NCBI RefSeq assembly: GCF_947172395.1
Contig: NC_069109.1
Location: 2,016,897 to 2,080,896, forward strand
DNA length: 64,000 bases
Direction: 5' to 3'
Origin: Bicyclus anynana
Taxonomy: Eukaryota > Arthropoda > Insecta > Lepidoptera > Nymphalidae
The notes below the pieces were generated by a model. The model had not been told where the DNA came from and made no database searches. It worked only from the letters and a program-made list of their open reading frames with translations. Positions 1 to 35,011 of the stretch are shown in pieces. The position numbers and the translations under genes are program-made. Position 1 is the first letter of the stretch; every line of letters begins with the position of its first letter.

Positions 1-697
1 ATTATATTTTCTATAAAGTGATTCTCATGTGTGGTTTCGTGCCTAAAGCGGGCCTTAAAAATATGTTATTACTAATTTTACTTAGTTCACAAACTTTTGT
101 AATAGTTTTGGTATAATTGAATGTAATATTTTTAGTCCAAGTAATATTTAAGCTAAGTTGACAAGCGCCATCTGTTTTTATACGTGTGAACTATGTCGAA
201 ATAATTTGGATAACAAAGGTGACGAACTTACTGAAGACGTTTAACAGTTAGTAAATAGATGGTGCTAATTATATAAAAGTTGTATTGTTGGATAATAATT
301 TTTATTTATTAAATAAAATTATTACTTTTCTTTTCATTAGCCCGATCAATTTAATACCTAAAATATATTATGTAAGGCTACTTAATTCCTATGAAGTTAA
401 AATTGGTAGAATCGTTTAAAACATAATTATGAAATAAAATTCAAAATTCAGTGTTTATTTGTACTGAGATTTTAGAAGTACGAGCCATTAGGAGCTATCT
501 TAGACCATTAATAACTGGACGCGGTTCGCACCCAAATTCACCAACAAAAAAGTCTGTCATTTTTTGAGGGGGACGAGGTAAACTCACACATCGAAAACAT
601 TTAACACCATTAAATATATTCTGTGTCCATACACTACACACAACTATAAATTTGACTCGCAAATCGCAATATTATATTTGAATATAAATATTATATT
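1..697. other. AT-rich intergenic DNA with a dispersed repeat
   Basis: No gene seen. Positions of about 505-675 (ACCCAAATTCACCAACAAAA ... ACTACACACAACTATAAATTT) match 50005-50165 at clearly better than chance identity, so this is an unidentified dispersed repeat. Confidence 0.5.
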
Positions 698-1119
698 TGA
701 AATTTTACACTAAAAATGGAAAAATAATGAAAATTTTAATAAAAAAAAATACAACCGACTTCAAAACCTAAAAACGTACCCACTAAACTAAAAAGCGAAA
801 AATAACATCATAATATGTTCTACCTGCTGATCAGTATGAAGGCGGTGCTAAGCCGGTGATGTATTAATTCAAGCCATGTGAGAATATCTTATAGATTTAG
901 ATTTTTCAGACCGTGTTGTTTCATGTGGTCTTGTCAGAAATGGCTTAAATTAAGACAACACCGGCTAAGCACCGCCTTCATACTGATCAGCAGGTAGAAC
1001 ATATTATGATGTTATTTTTCGCTTTTTAGTTTAGTGGGTACGTTTTTAGGTTTTGAAGTCGGTTGTATTTTTTTTTATTAAAATTTTCATTATTTTTCCA
1101 TTTTTAGTGTAAAATTTCA
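698..1119. repeat. Foldback element with ~180-bp inverted arms
   Basis: Arms 698-877 and 940-1119 are reverse complements with a single mismatch over the outer 160 bp and a few in the inner 20, around a roughly 60-bp loop. The arms contain CAACCGACTTCAAAACC and GAAGGCGGTGCTAAGCCGGTG. A related but broken copy lies at 35256-35470. Confidence 0.9.
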
Positions 1120-1135
1120 TCTCAAAAGAATACAT

Positions 1136-1660
1136 CAGACCTCTAAAGACAGTCACAACCCATCTTGGTACAAAATTCTCAACAATACAAATTAATCAAG
1201 GCCAAACACAAGGTAGTTACTGTAAACTGTTAAGGAGTTCCCTTAATTGTCCTTGGTCTTCATCATCAAACCCTTAAATGACAGTCACAGCCTATCTATG
1301 TGGAAAGTTCTCATTAATACAAATTAATCAAGCCCAAACACAAGGTAACTACCGTAAACCGTAAGGGATTCCCTTAATTGACCTTGGTCTTCATCATCAG
1401 ACCCCTAATAACAGACACAACTCATCTAGGTAGAAAGTTCTCAGCAATACGAATTAATCAAGGCCAAACACAAGGTAGTTACTGTAAACTGTTAAGGAGT
1501 TCCCTAAATTCTCCTTGGTCTTCATCACCAAACCCTTAAATGACAGTCACAGCCTATCTATGTGGAAAGTTCTCATTAATACAAATTAATCAAGCCCAAA
1601 CACAAGGTAACTGCTGTAAATCGCCGAGGAGTTCCCTCGTCTGTTTTATGGCTCCATCAT
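1136..1660 (+). repeat. Dimeric tandem repeat, ~131-bp units in A-B-A-B order
   Basis: Four units start near 1151, 1283, 1413 and 1545. Units 1 and 3 share GTAGTTACTGTAAACTG; units 2 and 4 share AGCCTATCTATGTGGAAAG. All carry AATCAAG.CCAAACACAAGG and TTCATCATCA. A decayed fifth unit may run to about 1800. Confidence 0.85.
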
Positions 1661-1891
1661 CAGATCGATTCCAAACCTTTATGAAATTGTAGTGCTTAAA
1701 AGTACTAAATGGAAAAGTTTACGAACATACTAGACACCCATATAATTTTCGAAAGTTCCCCTCAATTTCTCCAGGATTCCATCATCAGATCTTGACATGA
1801 TGGCAATGGGACCAAATGGGGACTATACCGTTTCAAACAAAAAAAGAATTTTTGAAATTGGTCCAGGCGTCTTTGAGTAATCGGTGTACAT

Positions 1892-1930
<39 letters not shown>

Positions 1931-1975
1931 CGACCGAATTGAGAACCTCCTCCTTTATGAAGTCGGTTAAAAACG
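1661..1975 (+). mobile_element. 3' part of an ACCGACTTC-type element with an A-run
   Basis: The stretch includes a 30-base A-run (1896-1926) and ends with GAGAACCTCCTCC and GAAGTCGGTT. The same ending (GGAGGAGGTT, ACCGACTTC) is seen at 18326-18350 and 35094-35120. It probably forms one compound element with the foldback and tandem repeats upstream. Confidence 0.55.
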
Positions 1976-1986
1976 GCTTTCAGTAG

Positions 1987-2451
1987 ATGGGAAGAGATTC
2001 AAATATACGCTACGGTATCATATTCTGGGGAAATTCATTTGACCGTGATAAAGTTTTCAAGGCACAAAAGAAGTGTATTAGATCAATATGGCATTTAAGT
2101 CCTACAGTTTCGTGTAAACCATATTTTGAAAAATTTAAAATTATGACCTGCCCATGCCTGTATATTTATGAGGTACTAGTGTTTATGAAAACTAATAGTC
2201 AATTGTTTGAATATTCAGATAGTAAACGCAGAAAAAATAAAATCTGTTACACATGGCATAAAACATCTTTATATAATAATAGAATATTTCACATGGCGCC
2301 TAAATTGTACAATAAACTGCCTCCAGAGTTAGCCGACAGAAACTTGAGTGCTGCCGGATTTAAGAATAAGATCAAAGAATTTTTGCTCAAGAAATGTTAT
2401 TATTCTATTAAAGATTATTTAATTGACATTTTTGGAGTTTATTGGAGTTTA
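1987..2451 (+). mobile_element. LINE reverse-transcriptase C-terminal fragment
   Basis: About 155 codons open, encoding YGIIFWGNS, KAQKKCIRSI, LYIYEVLVF, then FHMAPKLYNKLPPEL and a basic FKNKIKEFLL end. This is the C-terminal segment of jockey/CR1-like non-LTR retrotransposons, after the catalytic domain. It is 5' truncated. Its likely 3' end lies beyond a later insertion, at 3190-3475. Confidence 0.8.
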
Positions 2452-3181
2452 TTGGAGTTTACTCCTTAAGAATCGATTTTTTATATATAAGGCGCCCGGT
2501 ATGAGAAAAATCCGAGGGGTAAAACCAACTGAACTAACGAAAAAGTGTCACGTTTTTAGTGCGCAACTTTCTAATTTATTTTAATGATTATATCATTGTA
2601 AGAGTAAAATATATAATGTGAAGTATATTATAAAGTCTATTAGTTATTTTACAATTCTATACATTTAGTCTTCTTTAACATAAGTATTACTAAAGCCCTA
2701 CTCGATGTGCACTGTTTACCAACAAAAAAAAGTGTGTATGTTAAAAAAACAAAAAGTTAGCTTGAAGCACGTCTCAATACTCGCGCCTTATAAGTGAAAG
2801 GTGCGCAACCGAGGTGCAGCAGGCCGCGGCGTGCGCACCCGCCTACAGCGTGCACATGGGTGCGATGTGCAAGTTGTTGGCGGCACAGCGCACGGTGAAA
2901 GGTGCGCAAAATAGGTTGCGCACAAAAAACGTAACGCATGTCATTTCATAACTTATTGGAGTTTACTCCTTAACAATCGATTTTTCATTTATACCCCTCG
3001 GTACGTTTTTTGTGCGCAACCTATTCTGCGCACCTTTCACCGTACGTAGCCGCCATAGCGTGCACATGCCTAGCGCGTCCGCACGCACGTGCACGCTGTT
3101 GGCGGGCGCGCACGCAGCGCTGCACCTCGGTTGCGCACCTTTCACTTTTCAGGCGTTGCTATTGAAAAGAGTAAACTCCAT
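2452..3181. mobile_element. Insertion bounded by TGGAGTTTACTC with a GC-rich inverted repeat
   Basis: TGGAGTTTACTCC at the left and GAGTAAACTCCA at the right look like short terminal inverted repeats. A direct internal copy of the left end lies at 2955. Inside are GC- and CpG-rich arms, 2793-2933 and 3003-3149, that are reverse complements (GTGAAAGGTGCGCAACCGAG). It splits a LINE. A shortened relative lies at 5382-5545. Confidence 0.65.
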
Positions 3182-3475
3182 TCGTGCGACGGAGCTGACA
3201 CACTTTTTTTTTAATAAACTTTGACGTAATTTATTGACAATTTATTTAGAGAATAAGACATTTGAAGATATATAAATAAATATAGTGCGCTTATGATATT
3301 GTAAAAAACGAATTTAATATTGTATTTATTTTGACTAGTGATTTTTAGATAGTGTTTTAAGAAATTTGCATGCCAGTATATGGCGAATTGTATAATGTAC
3401 CTACTTCAACATTTATTGTATACCAGCTAATGTACCTATACAATTGCAAATAAATACATTGAATTGAATTGAATT
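3182..3475 (+). mobile_element. LINE 3' end with GAATT tail
   Basis: AT-rich stretch ending GCAAATAAATACATTGAATT followed by repeated GAATT. This ending is typical of insect jockey/CR1-like 3' untranslated regions. It is likely the 3' end of the LINE at 1987-2451. Confidence 0.55.
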
Positions 3476-4849
3476 GAAATAAAGTTACTTTCGCTTTGAT
3501 GGACTTTTGCTTGCTGGTATAGCTGACAAAAGTGTTTTTTCCAAGCAAGTGACATGATAAATATTTTTTATGTACCTACAAATAATACTATTCTTGTTCA
3601 TGGAAGTTAAAGAGTTGTTTTAAAATTTAATCATGACTAAAAGAAAATCTTTAGTAAAGATGTTTTTTTCTTCCTCAATACATAATACATAGAAAATAAT
3701 AAGCCGACTAGTCGGTAACTAGTCGGCGCATCACTAATAATGATTGATGATAAAGTTTTATTGATTTTTTTTATTAAGAATATCTATAGTCAATTTAGTC
3801 ATTCCGTAGAATTCTGACAATTAAATTTCCGTTTCCGGTGTTTCTATATGTAAAACAGTTCCCATAAAAAAAGATGACAAGTTGGACTAAAACGAAACTT
3901 ATTCTTTCGATTCTAATAATGAATTTTACACAGGTCTAAGATTCAATTAAATTATAAATAAATATAACATTATCTTAATTTTAACTAACACAATTTACAA
4001 AATATTAAATTCGATAGAAAAAAATATCATCAACTAGTCAGACCAGGGTAGACAGCAGATTTCACAAACCTTTATGATAAAATGTGGTATTATTTGCGAT
4101 GTTATTTTCGACTATATACAATTTTATTTCAATTTAATTTATGTTCTAATGCAATTTCCATAGCTTTATAAACACCAATAATTGTTGTCTTTATCCTTTA
4201 GAGGCACCTGACAGCTGTTATTTGTTAACACTAGAATCGCCGCCATCACAGTTTTGGAATGAAAAATTCTTTTAATGTTTGGAAGCTATAGGCCATATAT
4301 TTCATTTCCTTATTCCAGATTAAGACAACGGAAACTATGCGGGTGATACTGCGAGGTTCTGCTAATAGAATGGTTCTAGGTACATTACCTAGAACCACCG
4401 TTGGGCTACTTTTGTCCCACCTGTATCTATAACTATAATTCGATATTAAATTATCAACATAAATATATAATAAATTCATCATAGATAACTTAGCAGTACT
4501 ACAGAGTATCACTGTTATTCGTTTACCCCTTAACACTGCGAGTTCAACCCAATCGAGTTGGGCCTAGCAGGTTAAGGGTCATGTGGCGAGGACCACCACC
4601 ACCAAATTGACCACTTAATTGCCAATGTTAACGATACTTCTATTATTGAGGATGACTATGATGATAATGATATTGATAATGATGCTAATTAATAAATAAA
4701 ACTTTCTATAATCACTTATGATGTTTATATTTTCCTAAAACAGCAAAATAAATTTATTGTTATTATACTTCAAAGTGTGGATTATTTAGATTTTGCTTAT
4801 TTAAAGTACTAAATAATTCTGTAATCAATTTAGGTAAAATCAATTTTTT
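3476..4849. other. AT-rich intergenic DNA, no gene seen
   Basis: Holds a perfect 10-bp hairpin, GCCGACTAGT / ACTAGTCGGC (3703-3727), and a worn Helitron-like fragment at about 4260-4380 (AAACTATGCGGGTGATACTGCG). The rest shows no motif, and open frames here are short and lack family resemblance. Confidence 0.45.
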
Positions 4850-5177
4850 TTTTTTATTTATTCTTTACAAGTTAGCCCTTGACTACAATCTCACCTGATG
4901 GTAAGTGATGATGCAGTCTAAGATGGAAGCGGGCTAACTTGGAGGAGGAGGATGAAAATCCACACCCCTTTTGGTTTCTACACGGCATCGTACCGGAACG
5001 CTAAATCGCTTGGCGGTACGTCTTAGCCGGTAGGGTGGTAACTAGCCACGACCGAAGCCTCCCACCAGCCAGACCTGGACAAATTAAGAAAATCTCAATC
5101 TGCCCAGCCGGGGATCGAACCCAGGACCTCCGTCTTGGATATCCACCGCGCATACCACTGCGCCACGGAGGCCGTCA
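4850..5177 (-). mobile_element. SINE-A, full length
   Basis: tRNA-derived SINE. On the minus strand it starts GGCCTCCGTGGCGCAGTGG (A box), has GGGTTCGATCCCCGG (B box) and ends ACTTGTAAAGAATAAAAAA. Sited 5' of the FAR gene. Confidence 0.9.
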
Positions 5178-5611
5178 AAATATTTTTATATTAAGAATGA
5201 TTTTTAGTTTGGTTTGATGAAACAAACAGCAGAAAAAAGGTTTGTTGCAACTGAAATTTCAAAAGTGACTGACAAATGGAACCGGAAATAGAAATGTCAG
5301 AATTCTACGGAATTAAAAAACAGACTATAATTTATTATCATGGCATTGTCATGGCATTGTCATGGCATGGCATGACGCACAAATGGAGTTTACTCTTTCA
5401 GATCGACTGTCTAAATAGTGTATGTTGTCCCGCAGCATACACTATGTACGTCTTTATACCCACGCCTGAAAAGTGAAAGGTGCGCAACCGAGGTTCAGCA
5501 TGCCGCGGCGTGCGCGCACAAAAAACGTAACGCTGTCATTCGTTCATGGAATTTTACTGCCCATATTTTTTCAACAAATGACTATTAAATAAATTAATTA
5601 ATTATACAATT
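5178..5611. other. Intergenic DNA with a shortened GC-rich repeat
   Basis: 5382-5545 carries ATGGAGTTTACTC and GTGAAAGGTGCGCAACCGAG, a deleted relative of the insertion at 2452-3181. No gene seen. Confidence 0.5.
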
Positions 5612-5844
5612 AAAAAAACCCGACTGCATAAAGTATAAAAAAACTGAAAAGAAAAAAACAAGCTCGGTCCAGAAGTGTAGAAAGTAATTAGAAAACAGTC
5701 CGGACCTATTAAATAATGTAGAAGAAAATCATTCTATCCAATATCTAAGGTCCTGACTGTTTTCTAATTGCTTTCTACACTTCTGGACCGAGCTTGTTTT
5801 TTTTCTTTTCAGTTTTTTTATACTTTATGCAGTCGGGTTTTTTT
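5612..5844. repeat. Foldback element with ~95-bp arms
   Basis: Arms 5612-5706 and 5749-5844 are near-perfect reverse complements (AAACCCGACTGCATAAAGTA ... GTCCGGACC) around a 42-bp loop. A fragment of the same end lies at 16784-16802. Confidence 0.88.
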
Positions 5845-6611
5845 ATTTGTTTAATTAATTTATTTATTTCACACTTTTTAGTTACGATAGATCGTTAATT
5901 TCGAATTTATTTATTACGTTTATTACAAAGTACGATAAATACGTCCAACCGAGATTAAGCAAATATTCAAAAAATTCTACGGAACGCTCGGTGGGCGAAT
6001 CCGACTCGCACTTAGCAGATTTTTATAAGCAATATATTTAATTTAGTATATTTTATAACTTCACTTCACAAACCTGCTCGCACCCATAGTCATCCGCCTC
6101 ACGTATTTTGTATAGACAACTAATAAACGTATTTCTAATTGTAGTTTTTTTTAAACATGGCCATGATATACGATTTTAGAATTCTCACAAAAAAAACTCT
6201 TGAATTTGATACCCATAATTTTTGATAAATTGATATAATTTTTTTTCTAATAATATTGCAATATTATTAGAAAAAAAAAATTCACCTCGAGTCTATAGCG
6301 TCTCATAGTCGTCTTATTTTTTTTTTTTAGTTTCACCTATCTAAAAACAATTGGGTTATTGACGCAAATTTAACGATATCCTAATTACGTAAATCCGTTC
6401 AGTGATTTGAAAAATATGAGGTAATAAAGAATATTACATACATACATACAAACATACATAATATTATACATACAAGTACTCGGCCAGTTATCTCTTCATC
6501 TTGTTGATCACTTAATTCACCTAATTATTTACACATGCATTTATACCGGTGTTTTGCCTGTACATATTTAGTATACGTTTTAATTAATTTTATTGACAAC
6601 ATGTCTATATA
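5845..6611. other. AT-rich intergenic DNA
   Basis: No gene or clear repeat family. A 16-base near-palindrome of AT lies around 6240-6270 (TTCTAATAATATTGCAATATTATTAGAA). Confidence 0.35.
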
Positions 6612-6922
6612 TTTTTTTTATTCTTTACAAGTTAACCCTTGACTACAATCTCATCTGATGGTAAGTGATGATGCAATCTAAGATGAAAGCGGATGTTAGG
6701 AGGAGGATGAAATCCACACCCCTCTCGGTTTCTACACGACATCGTACCGGAATGCTAAATCGCTTGGCGGTACGTCATTGTCGGTAGGGTGGTAACTAGC
6801 CACGACCTCCCATCAGCCAGGCCTGAACCAATTAAGAAAACCTCAATCGCCCCAGCCGGGGATCGAACCCAGGACCTCCGTCTTATAAATAAACCGCGCA
6901 TACCACTGCGCCACGGAGGCTG
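6612..6922 (-). mobile_element. SINE-A, full length
   Basis: Same family as 4850-5177, with B box GGGTTCGATCCCCGG on the minus strand and the usual A-rich end. Followed directly by a SINE-B fragment. Confidence 0.88.
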
Positions 6923-6924
6923 TC

Positions 6925-7068
6925 AAAAATGTTCCTTACGATGTTTTTCCTTCACCGTTTGAGGCACGTGATATTTAATTTCCTAAAATGCACCCAACTG
7001 AAAATTTGGAGAACGCACGACCTCCGAATCGAAGGCAGCGGTCATATCCACTGGGCTATCGCGACAGT
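6925..7068 (-). mobile_element. SINE-B, 5' half
   Basis: Minus-strand copy containing the tRNA-like head (GATAGCCCAGTGGATATGAC) and the TTAAATATCACGTG segment, but with the B-box region rearranged and the 3' half missing. Confidence 0.7.
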
Positions 7069-7335
7069 TGAGTCAACATTCGAGAAATGTCTTAGCTCAG
7101 GATTTCTCAAACTTTGACAGCGAACCCCTTACTAACTAATAGGTATCCCCCCCCACCCACCTCTAAAGAAAAAATAAATTTGACTGTTGAAGAAAATAAG
7201 GTTTTTATTTGAATAAAAGTTAACACAAAGTACTAAAAGAAATGTCTTTTTTTGTTTCTTGTCGCAAATGGATTCAATGTTAGAAGTAATTTTGGACAAT
7301 TTTAACCTTAATTCTGACTTGGTATCAGTTATCAG

Positions 7336-7655
7336 AGCCGTGATAGCCCAGTGGTTACAACCTGTGCCTCCGATTCCGGAAGGCGTGGATTCGAATCCGG
7401 TCCGGGACATGCACCTCCAACTTTTCAGTTGTGTGCATTTTAAGATATTAAATATTACGTGTCTCAAACGGTGAAGAAAAACATCGTGAGGAAACCTGCA
7501 TACCAGAGAATTTTCTTAATTCTCTGCGTGTGTGAAGTCTGCCAATCCGCATTGGGCCAGCGTGGTGGACTATTGGCCTAACCTCTCTCATTCTGAGAGG
7601 AGATTTCTCAGCAGTGAGCCGAATATGGGTTGATAATGATAATGACCAGTTATCA
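7336..7655 (+). mobile_element. SINE-B, full length
   Basis: Starts AGAGCCGTGATAGCCCAGTGG, has GGATTCGAATCC, then CACCTCCAACTTTTCAGTTG, and ends TGAGCCGAATATGGGTTGAT and a TGATAA tail. It lies about 200 bp 5' of FAR exon 1. Confidence 0.92.
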
Positions 7656-7863
7656 AGACAGCATTACGTAAATCTTGTCGTGAACCCCCTGCCGTTAAAT
7701 GGGAAAACCCATAGGGGTTCGCGTACCCCACTTTGAGAAACACTGTCTTACCTCTATAATCAGAGAAATCTTAACGTATTCTTTTAATTCAATGTTTTGA
7801 ACTTCAGTATTAACTAAACCACAGTAAAGTGAAGTTGTTTTAACCTTTTAAGTTAATTTTACA
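7656..7863 (+). promoter_or_regulatory. Presumed FAR promoter and 5' untranslated region
   Basis: The only repeat-poor stretch directly upstream of the inferred start codon. No TATA box stands out, and an initiator-like TTCAGTATT lies near 7803. The assignment follows only from position. Confidence 0.3.
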
Positions 7864-33376
<25,513 letters not shown>

Positions 33377-33402
33377 ATTAATTTGAGGTTTTTTTTTCAT
33401 TC

Positions 33403-33727
33403 ATCATCATTATCAACCCATTCAGCTCACTGCTGAGTCTCCTCTCAGAATGAGAGGGGTTAGGTCAATAGTCCACCACGCTGACCCAATGCGGATTGGC
33501 AGACTTCACACATACAAAGAATTAAGAAAATGATCTGGTATGCAGGTTTCCTCACGATGTTTTCCTTCATCGTTTGAGACACGTGATATTTAATTTCTTA
33601 AAATGCACACAACTGAAAAGTTGGAGGTGCATGCCCCGGACCGGATTCGAAACCATACTCTCAAATCGGAGGCAGAGGTCATATCCACTGAGCAAACACT
33701 GCTCTCTACTGGGCTATCACGCTCTTG
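33403..33727 (-). mobile_element. SINE-B, nearly full
   Basis: Minus-strand copy. The head is disturbed by a short internal duplication (CACTGAGCAAACACTGCTCT) near 33688-33710. Sits about 25 bp after the FAR polyadenylation signal. Confidence 0.85.
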
Positions 33728-33767
33728 TTTTTTTTTATTGTAATTTATCGCGATTCGAACGTTTTTT

Positions 33768-34058
33768 TTCTTGCCCTTGATTACAATCTCACCTGATGGT
33801 AAGTGATGATGCAATCTTAGATAGAAGCGGGCTAATTTGTTAGGAGGAGGATATAAATCCACACCCCTTTCGGTTTCTACACGACATCGTACCGGAACGC
33901 TAAATCGCTTGGCGATACGTCTTTATCGGTAGGGTGGTAACTAGTCACGGCTGAAGCCTTCCATCAGCCAGACCTGGACCAATTAAGAAAACCTCAATCG
34001 GCTCAGCCGGTGGTCGAATCCAGGACCTCCGTTTTGTAAATCAGCCGCGCATTACCTT
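33768..34058 (-). mobile_element. SINE-A, 5' end lost
   Basis: Body on the minus strand from CCTGATGGTAAGTGATGATG to the CGCGCAT part of the A box. The first dozen bases of the head are missing. Confidence 0.82.
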
Positions 34059-34238
34059 TTCATCCATACCTATCTAACCACGGAACCAATATGGTGGTTA
34101 TTAAAATATTATCGAAGAGTTAAAACTTTAGAACACCTGCGTTTTATATCTGCTATATCTGTTCGCAAAGATTATAAATGTTACAGATAGTGCGTTAGGT
34201 ATTTATCTATAAGTAAATACATATACATAATCTGCAAT

Positions 34239-34380
34239 CTGTACCAATAATATAAAGCTGAAAAGTGTGTTTGTTTGAACGCGCTAATCTCAGGAGCTAC
34301 TGGTCCGATTTGAAAAATTCTTTCAGTCTTAGATAGCCCATTTATCGAGAAAGGGCTATATATTATCACGCTAAGACTAA
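34239..34380 (+). mobile_element. Helitron-like 5' fragment
   Basis: TCTGTACCAATAATATAAAG to GGGCTATATATTATCACG. The hairpin end is missing. Confidence 0.7.
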
Positions 34381-34584
34381 TATGAGCGGAGCACCAATGA
34401 AGAATGTTTCGAAATCAGGATTTTTTTTCCTATTGAGAGCTTACGCTGGGTGCGCTGCTTAAACGGTTAATAATCATTAAGTTTTCAATAATCATGTATG
34501 ACAGAATTGTCCCACTTTAAACAGTTCTAAAGAAGTCCGCGACAGTTCCCGCGGGATGTGTAAAGAAAATTGAATTGAATAATA

Positions 34585-34792
34585 TAAAAAATTACTGATG
34601 TTACTCTTCGTGTCGTAGGGTAGGTACTGACTCGAGAATGTATTCGTTTTTGAATTTTGTATTTGGTACAGCTACCGTCGTGTTCCGTGCGACATCTGTA
34701 AAATTTGTAGGTACAGTCATTGATGTATAGTAAGAATAATAAAGGACCCAAAATACTTCCTTGTCGAACCCCAGAGGAGTTAATTCGGTTTT
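34585..34792. mobile_element. Dispersed repeat and LINE fragment
   Basis: 34585-34700 (CTTCGTGTCGTA, TGAATTTTGTATTTGG, CGTCGTGTTCCGTGC) matches 57060-57170. 34716-34792 is a minus-strand GPLLFLLYIND polymerase fragment. Both lie between the two genes. Confidence 0.6.
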
Positions 34793-34980
34793 TTTATATG
34801 TCGGTTCTGTTAAATCATAACATCAATAATAAATAATCTTTGACAATGTTAAATCAGCCCAATCACCGAAATATTTTTGATAACACATTAATCACCGATA
34901 ACAATTGTCTAGAGTCCGCTAGTCTTTCAGCTGACAATGTTGCAAGTGACCGCAGGTGTAAAAGATAAGAATTGACCACA
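34793..34980 (+). promoter_or_regulatory. Presumed promoter/5' untranslated region of the EB-protein gene
   Basis: Unique DNA directly before the start codon, with an initiator-like TTTCAGC at 34926. No TATA box was supported. Assigned by position only. Confidence 0.3.
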
Positions 34981-35011
34981 ATGTCAGGACACGCGATTAT
35001 TTTATTCTTTG
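34981..35011 (+). CDS. EB-protein exon 1, signal peptide start
   Basis: ATG in ACCACAATG context, ten codons MSGHAIILFF and one base, donor GTAAGT. Joined in phase 1 to exon 2 it gives a continuous hydrophobic core (AIILFFGILVY), as expected of a signal peptide. The exon is only 31 bases. It is supported by phase match, donor strength and the sense of the joined product. Confidence 0.75.
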
